Below, one piece after another: positions 1 through 7,859 of a stretch of 39,234 nucleotides of DNA. Position 1 is the first letter of the stretch; the number at the start of each line of letters is the position of its first letter. The position numbers and the translations under genes were made by a program. The DNA is taken from positions 1 to 39,234 of the forward strand of contig BEIA01000008.1 in NCBI GenBank assembly GCA_002898715.1. The letters run 5' to 3'. The stretch comes from a bacterium HR24. Lineage in GTDB: Bacteria; Chloroflexota; Dehalococcoidia; SM23-28-2; HRBIN24. The notes beneath the pieces were generated by a model. That model saw only the letters and a list, made by a program, of their open reading frames with translations. It ran no database searches and had not been told where the DNA came from.

Positions 1-1
1 A

Positions 2-154
2 GGCTTAGCGGGGTTGGTCATTGATGGCATGGTGCGGGACGGGGCCCGGCTGGTCGAGTTGGGCTTCCCCATCTTCTGTCGAGGCCTCTGCATGCGCGGC
101 TACGAAGGACAAGGACGTAGCTACGAACCAGATATTCGTTCTGGCGGCCGGTGA
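2..154 (+). pseudogene. RraA-family protein fragment (open at left edge, broken at 3' end)
   Basis: Reading the + strand from base 2 gives [20 protein letters not shown] followed by [13 protein letters not shown], ending at a TGA at 152-154. This is the core of the RraA/dimethylmenaquinone methyltransferase-like family (VIDG.VRD...L..LGFPVFARG). The family normally continues about 50 more residues with a Gly-Val-rich segment and a PGD motif. Here similarity stops near base 103, or near base 118 if a +1 shift is allowed, since the next frame reads TKDKD after the RG. The 5' part lies outside the window. The fragment is antisense to the end of the oxygenase beta gene, so a rearrangement or an assembly join is likely. 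Family members act as aldolases on 4-carboxy-4-hydroxy-2-oxoacids or as RNase E inhibitors; this remnant is probably not functional. Confidence 0.55.
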
Positions 155-455
155 GCTCTACCATCACGTTGGTGACGAAGTGGCGTTGCCGCGGGGGCGG
201 CTCCTCTACCCAGGCCGACTTCGTATAGAGTCGCTCGACGCGGACGGCCAGCGACGGCCTAGTATCGCGGAGCAGGAAGGCGTCATCCTCCACCCCGAGG
301 CCGGCCCGTCGCTCCACCGTCGATCGCATGAGCACCGCATAGGTAGCGTCCTCGGCGAACAGGCCTAGCCACTCGCGGTAACGTCGGTGGTCCAGCAGGT
401 ATGCCTCCCAGTACAGGAAGCGTTCAATGGCCCTCTCGAGAGAGTCACAGGCCAC
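18..455 (-). CDS. Aromatic-ring-hydroxylating dioxygenase, beta subunit (C-terminus altered)
   Basis: Small structural subunit of a Rieske non-haem iron oxygenase. It has no metal site and packs against the alpha subunit. The N-terminal two thirds fit the SnoaL/cystatin-like beta family: [35 protein letters not shown], and EYLVRS before a beta strand. The GTG at 455 is chosen because GGGAGG lies 6 bases before it and it overlaps the alpha stop by 11 bases, as expected for translational coupling. From this start the product has 145 residues, short of the usual 160-180. Similarity ends around base 97; the last 25 or so residues are Arg/Pro-rich and lack the family's final strands (the LDQ...NLS..F region). 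The tail lies over an RraA fragment on the other strand, so the gene is probably truncated or frame-shifted there. Confidence 0.75.
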   Translation of the reverse strand: MACDSLERAIERFLYWEAYLLDHRRYREWLGLFAEDATYAVLMRSTVERRAGLGVEDDAFLLRDTRPSLAVRVERLYTKSAWVEEPPPRQRHFVTNVMVELTGRQNEYLVRSYVLVLRSRACRGLDRRWGSPTRPAGPRPAPCHQ

Positions 456-1818
456 TCCGCTCCTCCCGCCAACGGCTTGAGGGGGTGGTATGGCTGTCAC
501 CGCCCATGAGCTCCAACCAGCGCAGATGGATGCCGTTAGATACGGCATCCACAAGGCCAGGGTATGCCGTGCCGGGCCCCGGAAAGGCCGGGTCGGGCTC
601 CACGCGGCCCTGGCCCATCAGGTAATGCAACAGGTTGTTATAGCTCAGGTCCTTGTCCCTGGCCATAATACCCCGGCTGGCATCCACCACCCGGGCCCAC
701 ATTTCCGTGTCGTCCTGTTCCAGAGTACCGGACGGACCGAAGGAACTGATATAGGCCCGATAGCTTGCCTCCTTGTGCCACGTGGGCGCATCCCGGTCGA
801 CGAGGCACCAGCTCCAGACCTCGACCCGATCGGGCGCAGCTGGTCGCCACACCCGAAAGTTCACAAAATTGTACAATTCCCCCCCGGCACCGTGCAGGGG
901 GCTATTGAACGAGAAATTGGGGAACACACCGCCCACCAGCGCGTGCAACCTCTCCAGCAGGTCACGCTGTGGCTCCGACAGGTTACGGGCGAACATGGGC
1001 CACATCTCGCAAGGCAGGCCCTGGTAGGGGCGCGAGGGGGTGGACTCGTAGAAGCTGAGCACCACCCCGTGGCCGTTAGGCAGCCCTATTTGGTAGCGGA
1101 GCCGCCTGGGCTCCTGACTGTGATTCGGGGTCACGCCCAGCTCTACGGTCGATCGATGGGTGGTAACGACGTGGTAAGGGTCACCGGCAAAGTTCTCGTA
1201 CGTCACTTTCCAGTTGGCCTTGCATAGCCAGCGGTGGGGACGCCCGACCACCTCGAGCCCCCCGTCGCTACGCGCTAAGATCATGTCCAGATACCAGCGG
1301 ATATCGCCCAGATACTCCTCCAGGGACGGCGCCTCGCGGTCCAAACAGGCGAAAACGAGGCCGCGGTAGCATTCCAGACGCGGGACGGGGCGCAGAGCCC
1401 ATTCCTCTCGTCGCAGCTCGCTCCCGTAGACCTGGTCGCCGAGCGCTACGCCGATAAGCTTTCCCTCCAAGTCAAAGGTCCAGCCGTGATAGGGGCAGGT
1501 GAATGCCTTCGCTTGGCCATAGTCGGCCACGCATACCATGGTGCCTCGGTGGGTGCAGGAGTTGAGGAAGGCCTGCAGGTGGCCGGTACCATCCCGCAAC
1601 AGCAGTACCGGGTCGTGGGCTATCCAGCGAGTGACGAAGCTGCCTGGGTCAGGCAGCTCTGACTCGTGCCCCAGAAAGTGCCACGTGCGAGCGAAGATCC
1701 GCTCCAGTTCCAGCTCGTAGATGTCGGGGTCTGTCAGCAGCCATTGAGGCCAAAGGCCCTGGTCTATCTTCTCCCGTATGCGCCGCAAGTCTTCCTCGCT
1801 CAGGCGAAGACGCGCCAC
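445..1818 (-). CDS. Aromatic-ring-hydroxylating dioxygenase, alpha subunit (Rieske)
   Basis: Catalytic subunit that uses O2 and electrons from a reductase or ferredoxin to hydroxylate an aromatic or related substrate. The 457 residues have the usual length. The N-terminal Rieske [2Fe-2S] domain has CTHRG near residue 88 and CPYHGW near 108. The C-terminal domain has the mononuclear iron facial triad: [13 protein letters not shown] supplies two His near residue 210, and LEQDDTEMW near 370 supplies the Asp. The GTG start at 1818 has GGAGGA 5 bases upstream. The beta gene follows with an 11-base overlap. No reductase or ferredoxin gene is nearby, so electron-transfer partners must be encoded elsewhere. 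The substrate cannot be told from sequence. The adjacent RraA fragment hints at an aromatic-degradation locus, but that fragment may be a chance neighbour. Confidence 0.93.
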   Translation of the reverse strand: MARLRLSEEDLRRIREKIDQGLWPQWLLTDPDIYELELERIFARTWHFLGHESELPDPGSFVTRWIAHDPVLLLRDGTGHLQAFLNSCTHRGTMVCVADYGQAKAFTCPYHGWTFDLEGKLIGVALGDQVYGSELRREEWALRPVPRLECYRGLVFACLDREAPSLEEYLGDIRWYLDMILARSDGGLEVVGRPHRWLCKANWKVTYENFAGDPYHVVTTHRSTVELGVTPNHSQEPRRLRYQIGLPNGHGVVLSFYESTPSRPYQGLPCEMWPMFARNLSEPQRDLLERLHALVGGVFPNFSFNSPLHGAGGELYNFVNFRVWRPAAPDRVEVWSWCLVDRDAPTWHKEASYRAYISSFGPSGTLEQDDTEMWARVVDASRGIMARDKDLSYNNLLHYLMGQGRVEPDPAFPGPGTAYPGLVDAVSNGIHLRWLELMGGDSHTTPSSRWREERSGL

Positions 1819-1883
1819 GAGATCCTCCGAAAAGCAGCGTCGTGTCTATCAGCGGGAGATAGGCCGGACACAAATCTATCACC

Positions 1884-1914
1884 ATAATAGAGACGCTATT
1901 GAACGCAATGTCAA
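1884..1914 (-). promoter_or_regulatory. Sigma-70-type promoter for the oxygenase genes
   Basis: On the minus strand TTGACA (1914-1909) is followed after 17 bases by TCTATT (1891-1886), or after 19 bases by TATTAT (1889-1884). Transcription would start about 60 bases before the alpha-subunit GTG. The -35 is perfect and the -10 is weaker, as is common for regulated catabolic promoters. Confidence 0.45.
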
Positions 1915-2026
1915 GCGCTGAGCGGGTGGAGGCGGATAGAATGGGCATGCCGCACTCGTCGGCCCCGTCGGGTCCGGCAGGGGGCCCGCCTAGTGCCGGG
2001 GGCGTCGGCGGGGGTGTAGTGTCCCT

Positions 2027-2422
2027 ATGAGGTTGCCGTCGAGAGTGTTGATAGCGCTGCGGCCCTGGTTCCCCGGGCTGGAGCTGGAGCGAGTGCGGGT
2101 GGTCTCCGGAGGACCCGTCTGCTGGTTCGTGCGGACAGTCCTGCGAAAAGGGGCCATGACGGTTGCCCCTTTCGTGTTCCTCGGCACCCGCGCCTACGAG
2201 CCCGACGATCCGGCATTCCTGGCGCTCCTGGCCCACGAGGTGAAGCACATCGAGCAGTTCCGTCGCTACGGCTGCGTGCGCTTCCTAGTCAGGTATTTCT
2301 GGGACCTGGGACGGAGCGGCTTCCGGTACTCCCCCCGCCTGCCCCTGGAGGCCGAGGCCTACGAGCTGGAGCGCAAGTTCCTGGCCTCTCTGTCCGCCCA
2401 GCGAGGGCCAGGCACAGCCTAG
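2027..2422 (+). CDS. Small zincin-like protein with HExxH motif (DUF4157-like)
   Basis: 131-residue protein. It contains LLAHEVKHIEQ near residues 65-75, which has the HExxH zinc-binding pattern of metallopeptidases, preceded by a hydrophobic segment and FLGTRAYEPDD. After it come aromatic and basic residues and LPLEAEAYELERKF, whose first or second Glu could be the third zinc ligand. The layout (short strand pair, HE..H helix, downstream E-A-E helix) resembles the DUF4157 or SprT-like minimal zincin core rather than a full peptidase. It has no signal peptide or clear membrane span. The ATG follows a G-rich stretch at a moderate distance. It converges on the lipoprotein gene, leaving 8 bases between them. 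Proteolytic activity is inference from the motif; the substrate is unknown. Confidence 0.65.
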   Translation: MRLPSRVLIALRPWFPGLELERVRVVSGGPVCWFVRTVLRKGAMTVAPFVFLGTRAYEPDDPAFLALLAHEVKHIEQFRRYGCVRFLVRYFWDLGRSGFRYSPRLPLEAEAYELERKFLASLSAQRGPGTA

Positions 2423-2430
2423 CCTCGCGC

Positions 2431-3042
2431 CTACCGGCGGGGCGTGGGCGTGGGCGCGCTGGAACGGCTGCTGCTGCGGTTCAGGGTGTCCATGATGTCC
2501 TGCCACACAGACTCGGGCACCAACACCTGTCGGTTGACCGACAGCCGCTCCAGCCAGCTCTCGGTGGGCGCGTCATCGGGTACGCCTTTGAGCTGATCGA
2601 CCTGGCCCGATATCTCCAGCACTTCGCCATCGGGCAGCACCAGCATCATGACGATGGAGCGGATGGTCAGGTCCTGGGGCACCAGGTGCTTCATGCTCAG
2701 CCGCAGCAGGGTGGCGATGGCCGAGTTGACCTGCGCCCGAGCGTCCTGCTGTGCCTGGAGCTGGCGGGTGCTGGACGGCGAATCGAAGAATGTCTCGCGG
2801 GGCACGGTGATGAGCACCAGGTACTGGGCGCGGGTGCCGTTGTCGTCGGTGACCACCTCGGCGTTGGGCACGGCCACGGCATCGCCGAACTCCTTCCTCA
2901 CCACCGAGGCGATGGAGCGGATGCGTTCGTCGTTGTCGCTGCCGCGGATGCTGAACTCGGGTCGCTCGTAGGAGAGGTCTCGGGTACAGGCCGTGCCCAG
3001 AAGGGCCAGCCCCAGGGCGATGAGCGCTGCCGCTCGCTTCAC
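2431..3042 (-). CDS. Lipoprotein of unknown function, paired with the FtsH-like gene
   Basis: About 203 residues. The N-terminus is a lipoprotein signal: a basic start (VKRAAAL), a hydrophobic run, and the lipobox LGTAC at residues 15-19, predicting lipidation at Cys19 and anchoring outside the cytoplasmic membrane. The mature part is mixed alpha/beta, with a Ser/Thr-Arg-rich end (RSSSRSSAPTPTPRR). I recognise no domain. The GTG at 3042 is preferred over the one at 3051 because a GGGGTGGGGG run sits at good distance. It begins only 15 bases after the stop of the upstream AAA gene and is almost certainly cotranscribed with it, so it may be an external partner or substrate receptor of that membrane ATPase. 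That role is inference only. Confidence 0.7.
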   Translation of the reverse strand: MKRAAALIALGLALLGTACTRDLSYERPEFSIRGSDNDERIRSIASVVRKEFGDAVAVPNAEVVTDDNGTRAQYLVLITVPRETFFDSPSSTRQLQAQQDARAQVNSAIATLLRLSMKHLVPQDLTIRSIVMMLVLPDGEVLEISGQVDQLKGVPDDAPTESWLERLSVNRQVLVPESVWQDIMDTLNRSSSRSSAPTPTPRR

Positions 3043-3057
3043 TTCCCCCACCCCTGG

Positions 3058-5715
3058 TCAGGCGCTGCCGGCGGCCTGGGCGCGGGCGCCATCGGAGTTG
3101 CGGTAGAAGGGGTTTTCGGGGGCCACCTCCTCCTCGGGCCAAATGGCCTTGTCGTCGGGGTGGAGCGGCTGCAATTCGAGCGTGTCCCAGAGGCGCTCCA
3201 GGTCGCGCCCTACCAGTTCGTCCTTTTCCAGCAACTCCCTGACCACCGGCGGCGCCAGGTCGCGGTTCTTGCGCAGCAGACGGTACACGTCCACGAAGGC
3301 CTGGCCCAGGAGTACGCAAACGTCCTCCCTCTTGCGGGGCGAGCCCAGGGTCGAGGCGACGAAGCCGTTGCTCTCCGTAGGCAGCATCGGATGGCTGTTG
3401 GCGACCGACAAGATGGACTCGCCGATACGCTGGTAGCGCCGCCGCTCGTCGGGCGTGCAACGGCGGGGCACCATGCCGAAAAGTCCCACCATGGCTGCAG
3501 CGATGCGGGTGGCGTTCTCCAGGTCTTTGGACACCCCCGGCTCGTTGTCCTGGAAGAAGAGGCGCTCAGCCACGATGGAGCCCACGCTCACCCTGAGGAG
3601 GCCCTCCAGCACGTGCTGAGGCTGTGGGTCGTGCTCCTCGATAGGCACATGGGCGACCATGCCCAGGGCCTCGCCCCTGGGCATTATGGAAAGGACGATG
3701 GGCCGGTACCACTCCCCGCAGAAGTAGCGCAAAGGCAGGAAGTGGCCGGCGAACTCGTGATAGGCCGTGCGCTCGCGGTTGCGCTCGGTGGTGCGGGTGG
3801 GCTTGGCCGTGCCGTGGCGCACCGCCGCCAGCGACTCCATCAGCGCGTCCCAGGTGACCCAGGGCTTGTCCCAGTCGGGCTGGTCCAGTTCGTGCCGGTA
3901 CCGCTCCCAGAACTTCTGCGAGTCCCTGTCCAGCGGGCGGCCCGCCTCCACTGCCGCCTTTATTTCCTTCAGGCGCTGGATGTGGTCGTGGCGGTAGTTG
4001 ACCGCATCGCGTATCACCTGCTCGATCTCCGCCGGGCTGAGCCCTACCGTCACCCGGGCGAACTCTTTGCGCCGGTCGGGCTCGTCCAGGCTGGGGTGAT
4101 GCGCCACCTTCGAGAAGTACAGGGCAGCGATGTCCTCCCGCTCCGCCTCGCCCGGGGTAGCGAAGACCACCGTCTTGCCGAAGCGCCCCGGCCGCCTCAT
4201 GGCCGGGTCGATGAGGTGCGGCCGGTTGGTGGCGGCAAAGAAATAGATGTTGTGGGCAGGGGGACGGGCCGGGGGCAGGCGCAGGTAGATGGTCGCTCCG
4301 CCCAGGCGGATGTAAGGGGGCACGAAGAGCACGTCCAACAGTTCGTTCACCTTGCTGCGCACCAGTCGCGAGAGGAGGGGCGGCGAATCCATGCCGTCCA
4401 GCCACACCAGGAACGGGAAGATGGCCAGGGAGAAGCCCCCTGCGCCGCCGAAGAAGGGGAAGGGGACCATCTGGGGGGACGTCTGTTGACGGGGCGGGAA
4501 CTTCCGCTCCCAGAACGCCTCCCGTGCCGAGGAATGGTCGAACATTAGCCCGCACGAGGAGATGCACCCGTTGTGGTCGTAGTCGAAGATGCTCCAAATG
4601 CTGTCCACACGGCTGGCGCCCCCCTGCGTCTGGACGGGCTGCATACCGCCCCGCCGCTGCAGCAGCATCTCCGCCTCGTCAATGAACACGACCACGCGCC
4701 CGAACTCCCGCGCCAGGCCCTCGGCCCGCAGGCGCATGTACAGCATCACCAGCACGTCGATGGCGAGGAAGGTAGAGAGGAAGGCCGAACCGTTGGTGAT
4801 GATGATGGGCGCGCTGAGGGTGCTGGCGATGGCCTTGGCGATGAGGGTCTTGCCCGTGCCCGGCGGGCCCACCATGAGTATGCCCCGCTCGGGACGACCG
4901 CCCAGCTCCACCAGCCGCTGCCCTTCGGCCGAGGCGAAGATGCGGAGGGCGGTGAGGATCTGCTTCTTGGCCTCCTCCTGGCCCCGCACGTCGTCCATGG
5001 AGACGCCCCAGGTGGCCTCCCCCGGCCGGATTATCTTGATCTGCATCAGGTTGAAGATGGCCAGCGGCCCGAACAGGATCAGGAAGTTGATCACCATCAG
5101 CAGGGGGAAGGTGAGGAGATAGGGCAGCAGGAAGAGGACGAACTCCGGCCCCAGCCCCAGGGCCATCATGGCCACCGCCACCCCCGCCAGCAGCAGCACG
5201 ATGAGCAGCACCCTGGGCAGGAAGAGGGCGGCCAGGGCCGACATGGCCACCAGGGCCGGGAAGGGCACGATGAACACCTCTCGCGGGTAGAGGCCGAAGA
5301 AGTGGCGGCCCATGGCGGCGATGCCCACCAGGGCCAGGGCGATGATGAGGGCGTTCTGGTAGAAGACGCGACGGTTCTTCCAGGCCTGGGCCACGGCCGT
5401 GCGGCGGCGCACGTCCTCCAGCGAGCGCTGGAAGATGACCTGACGCTCCTCGGGCGAGAGGATGGGCGCCCGCTCCAGCAGCGCGTCCAGGTCGGCCCGC
5501 TGATAGAGGAGGCCGAGGCTGAAGAGGAACGCGCAGGCCAGCAAGAAGGAGACCAGGCCGTAGACCACGGCCCCGAACAGGGGCGCCTCGAAAGCGTAAT
5601 AGGTGATGGCGAAGGCGCCGACCCCCACCGACAGCACGAAAGGAATGGCCAGGAAGCGGGCCAGGCCGGTGTACAGCCGCGGGGCCGAGCCGCCTGAAGA
5701 GACCGAGTCCGCCAC
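3058..5715 (-). CDS. Polytopic FtsH-like AAA+ ATPase with degenerate M41 peptidase domain
   Basis: 885-residue membrane AAA protein. Residues 15-230 hold about six or seven hydrophobic segments, unlike FtsH, which has two around a periplasmic domain. The AAA domain has Walker A GPPGTGKT near 282, Walker B VVVFIDEAEML near 340, sensor 1 AATNRP near 495, and the arginine-finger RPGRF near 512. About 150 residues separate Walker B from sensor 1, roughly three times the FtsH distance, including a Gly/Phe-rich hydrophobic patch. The C-terminal part follows the M41 fold (TAYHEFAGHFL near 655, then VSKDLENATRIAAAMV near 740). The zinc motif reads HEFAGH instead of HEAGH, so one residue is inserted between the His/Glu pair and the second His. 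The Asp ligand of the SKDLE segment is retained. ATP-driven substrate handling is likely; protease activity is doubtful. The GTG start follows a GGGGGT run. Confidence 0.85.
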   Translation of the reverse strand: MADSVSSGGSAPRLYTGLARFLAIPFVLSVGVGAFAITYYAFEAPLFGAVVYGLVSFLLACAFLFSLGLLYQRADLDALLERAPILSPEERQVIFQRSLEDVRRRTAVAQAWKNRRVFYQNALIIALALVGIAAMGRHFFGLYPREVFIVPFPALVAMSALAALFLPRVLLIVLLLAGVAVAMMALGLGPEFVLFLLPYLLTFPLLMVINFLILFGPLAIFNLMQIKIIRPGEATWGVSMDDVRGQEEAKKQILTALRIFASAEGQRLVELGGRPERGILMVGPPGTGKTLIAKAIASTLSAPIIITNGSAFLSTFLAIDVLVMLYMRLRAEGLAREFGRVVVFIDEAEMLLQRRGGMQPVQTQGGASRVDSIWSIFDYDHNGCISSCGLMFDHSSAREAFWERKFPPRQQTSPQMVPFPFFGGAGGFSLAIFPFLVWLDGMDSPPLLSRLVRSKVNELLDVLFVPPYIRLGGATIYLRLPPARPPAHNIYFFAATNRPHLIDPAMRRPGRFGKTVVFATPGEAEREDIAALYFSKVAHHPSLDEPDRRKEFARVTVGLSPAEIEQVIRDAVNYRHDHIQRLKEIKAAVEAGRPLDRDSQKFWERYRHELDQPDWDKPWVTWDALMESLAAVRHGTAKPTRTTERNRERTAYHEFAGHFLPLRYFCGEWYRPIVLSIMPRGEALGMVAHVPIEEHDPQPQHVLEGLLRVSVGSIVAERLFFQDNEPGVSKDLENATRIAAAMVGLFGMVPRRCTPDERRRYQRIGESILSVANSHPMLPTESNGFVASTLGSPRKREDVCVLLGQAFVDVYRLLRKNRDLAPPVVRELLEKDELVGRDLERLWDTLELQPLHPDDKAIWPEEEVAPENPFYRNSDGARAQAAGSA

Positions 5716-5756
5716 GTCACATACCCCCGCCCATAGGGGCCGTTCAGGTGTCTAAG

Positions 5757-5762
5757 ATTATA
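5757..5762 (-). promoter_or_regulatory. -10 element upstream of the FtsH-like gene
   Basis: TATAAT reads on the minus strand at 5762-5757, about 40 bases before the GTG at 5715. No good -35 hexamer lies 16-18 bases further upstream. It is the best promoter candidate for the AAA-lipoprotein unit. Confidence 0.4.
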
Positions 5763-5823
5763 CACCTTCCTTGCCAGTTATGGGCCAGTTGCGGACCCTC
5801 GGGCGCGGGTCTGCCAGCGCCGG

Positions 5824-6849
5824 CTAGGCCAGGCGGCGGAAGAGCTGCAGGATATCGTAGCCGGTGATGGCCCGCGACTTCTCGGCCATGGCGGTGAGGT
5901 ACTCTCCGCTGACCTTGCCGGCCTGCACGCCCTTGGCCAGCACCATGAGCTTGATCTTGGCCGAGGCCTCGTCCTCGAACTCGTTGGTGACGGGGTTGAT
6001 CATGGAGCCGCCGCCCAGGCGGTAGTAGGCCTCCAGCGCCTCTTTGGCCTTCTCTATCTCCTGGTCGCTGGGCGTGAAGACCTCGTTGACCACGTCCACC
6101 TGGGAGGGGTGGATAACCCAGGCGCCGTCCATGCCCACGCTGGCGGCGATCTGGTTCTTGCGGCGCAGCCCCTCGCGGATGCGCTCCGCCTCCTCGGGGG
6201 GCGTGTCGCGGCGGACGATGTCCGGGTAGACGCAGTCTATGGCGTGCAGGCCGGCGGCCTTGGCCGCCACCACCACCGCCTGCTTGGCATAGAGGAAGTT
6301 GGTCTGGTCGCCGCCGAACTCGCCCACTCCCAGGGTGGCAGCGAAGTCGGCGATGCCGAAGATTAGGCCCACCATGCGGTCGGAGGCGGTGGCGATCTCG
6401 TACGCGTGCAGCAACGCCTGGGGGGTCTCGATGAGCACTTCCAACTGCACCCGCGTCGTCCAGCCGCCCTGCTTTTCCAGGGCATCCAGCAGCCGCGAGA
6501 CGTAGCGGATGTCGTCGGGCCCGTAGACCTTGGGCAGGATGACGCCATGGAAGCGGTCTGGCGCACCCAGCATCACCGCTTCCAAATCGCCCAGGAAGAA
6601 GGGCGAGCGAATGTTGTTGGGACGGACCGTCACCACCTTCTCGCCGAAGTCGACGGTGTTCAGGGCCTCCACCATGACCTTGCGGCTGGGCTCGCCCTTG
6701 AACTCGTAGGGGCAGGCGTCCTCGAAGTCGGCCATCACCAGGTCGGCATTGGTGGCGGCAGCGTTCTCGTGCATGCGCATGGTGTGGCAGGGATAGGTGA
6801 GCTCGGTGCGCGGTATGACGAAGCGCCCCTGCTTCTCGAGGATGTACAT
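5824..6849 (-). CDS. HpcH/HpaI aldolase/citrate lyase (CitE/malyl-CoA lyase-like) family protein
   Basis: 341 residues of a TIM-barrel C-C lyase that cleaves or condenses acyl-CoA with a 2-oxo acid (citryl-CoA or malyl-CoA lyase type). Visible family features are LVMADFEDACPYEFKGEPSR near residues 35-55, with the acidic metal site, an Arg in VTVRPNN near 75, LEVLIETPQAL near 150 with the second metal-binding Glu, and GIADFAATLG near 180. The C-terminus has the WVIHPSQV segment near 255 and the usual helix with NEVFTPSDQEI. The ATG at 6849 has a strong AGGAGGT 6 bases upstream; longer readings of the frame lack this. Its divergent neighbour is an enoyl-CoA hydratase. Length and motifs fit L-malyl-CoA or beta-methylmalyl-CoA lyases of Chloroflexota, but the substrate is not proven. 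Confidence 0.88.
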   Translation of the reverse strand: MYILEKQGRFVIPRTELTYPCHTMRMHENAAATNADLVMADFEDACPYEFKGEPSRKVMVEALNTVDFGEKVVTVRPNNIRSPFFLGDLEAVMLGAPDRFHGVILPKVYGPDDIRYVSRLLDALEKQGGWTTRVQLEVLIETPQALLHAYEIATASDRMVGLIFGIADFAATLGVGEFGGDQTNFLYAKQAVVVAAKAAGLHAIDCVYPDIVRRDTPPEEAERIREGLRRKNQIAASVGMDGAWVIHPSQVDVVNEVFTPSDQEIEKAKEALEAYYRLGGGSMINPVTNEFEDEASAKIKLMVLAKGVQAGKVSGEYLTAMAEKSRAITGYDILQLFRRLA

Positions 6850-6973
6850 GCCGGCACCTCCTGAGGGTGTAACGACCGGGCCCGCGGCGATGGGCCGGCG
6901 GCGCCCGAGTCCTAGTAGAGCACAAGTGGAGCCCCTAGCGCCAGCCGGAGCGGCGGCCCGGCTAGCGGCCCTA

Positions 6974-6981
6974 TATAATGG
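6974..6981 (+). promoter_or_regulatory. TATAATGG promoter element (enoyl-CoA hydratase)
   Basis: Exact TATAATGG ends 27 bases before the TTG start at 7009. No TTGACA-like -35 is seen at the usual distance. The same 8-mer precedes three other genes in the window. Confidence 0.5.
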
Positions 6982-7008
6982 ACGCAAGGTCGGGGCAGGA
7001 GGACGCGT

Positions 7009-7764
7009 TTGGAGTTCAAGGAACTGCTGCTGGAACGGCACGGGGCGGTGGCGCTGCTCCGTCTGAACCGCCCCCACAAGCACAACGCCCTGGGCCGTCA
7101 GATGTCCCGAGAGCTCTACCTGGCCCTGCAGGCCCTGGAGGAGGACGAGTCGGTCAAGGCGGTGGTCATCACCGGCGCCGGCGAGCGGGCCTTCTGCGCC
7201 GGGGCCGACATGGCCGAGCAGGTGGCCGACCCGACCCTGCCCCAGGTGACGGGCCAGGCTCTCGGCAAGGTGTTGCGCTTCCCCAAGCCGATCATCGCTG
7301 CCGTCAACGGCTACGCCTATGGCGGCGGGGCCTTGCTGGCCATCAACTGCGACCTGCGCCTGGCCTCCCCCGACGCCCGCTTCCGCTTCGTGGGGGTCAG
7401 CTATGGCCTGGTGGTCGGTGCGGCCCAGCTCCCCCGCATCGTCGGCCTGCCCGCCGCCAAGGACCTGGTCTTCACTGCCCGGGTGGTGGAGGCGGAAGAG
7501 GCCCTGAGGCTGGGACTAGTGAACCGGGTGGTGCCGCGCGAGTCCCTGCTGGAGGAGGCGACGGGGCTGGCCCAGCAAATGGCCGCCCACTCTTTACGTG
7601 CGCTGGTGGCCTCCAAGGAGGTCATGGAGCTGGCGCTGGACAACAGCGTCGCCCTGGCCCGCGAGGCAGAGCTGAACCAGGCCCTGCGCCAGGGCGAAGA
7701 GCACCGCCAGCTCTTCCGACAGGCAGCGCAACGCGTCACCGGGCACAGCGGCCCGGAGCGGTGA
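7009..7764 (+). CDS. Enoyl-CoA hydratase/isomerase (crotonase) family protein
   Basis: 251 residues of the crotonase fold. It has the two oxyanion-hole segments AFCAGADMAE near 62-71 and GYAYGGGALLA near 103-113, and conserved LNRPHKHNAL near residues 19-28. At the position of hydratase Glu144 (E. coli/rat numbering region, PRIVG near 144) the usual Glu of the RLxR/E segment is hard to place: VVGAAQLPRIVG carries no Glu where classical hydratases have one. Members lacking one or both catalytic Glu often act as isomerases or other CoA-thioester enzymes, so hydration is not certain. The TTG start has GGAGGA a few bases upstream. It is divergent from the CitE-like lyase and probably monocistronic. 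Confidence 0.9.
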   Translation: MEFKELLLERHGAVALLRLNRPHKHNALGRQMSRELYLALQALEEDESVKAVVITGAGERAFCAGADMAEQVADPTLPQVTGQALGKVLRFPKPIIAAVNGYAYGGGALLAINCDLRLASPDARFRFVGVSYGLVVGAAQLPRIVGLPAAKDLVFTARVVEAEEALRLGLVNRVVPRESLLEEATGLAQQMAAHSLRALVASKEVMELALDNSVALAREAELNQALRQGEEHRQLFRQAAQRVTGHSGPER

Positions 7765-7814
7765 CCATCCGTCGCAGCGCGCCCCTGCGGTCGCCCTCTG
7801 CAACCTGGGGGGTC

Positions 7815-7822
7815 TATAATGG
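7815..7822 (+). promoter_or_regulatory. TATAATGG promoter element (AhbA/AhbB-like gene)
   Basis: Exact TATAATGG lies 37 bases before the GTG start at 7860 in the 95-base gap after the enoyl-CoA hydratase. No clear -35 hexamer is present. Confidence 0.5.
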
Positions 7823-7859
7823 AGTCGACAGGGCTAATGGCTAGAGGGGACGTAACGCC

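Noticed and set aside
21-368. A + strand frame of 115 codons opposite the beta subunit
   Set aside because: Apart from a short TKDKD stretch that may continue the RraA fragment, it matches nothing and lies antisense to the beta gene.
2686-4548. A 620-codon open frame on the + strand opposite the FtsH-like gene
   Set aside because: It is an antisense frame of a well-supported gene in GC-rich DNA; its translation is low-complexity and matches no family.
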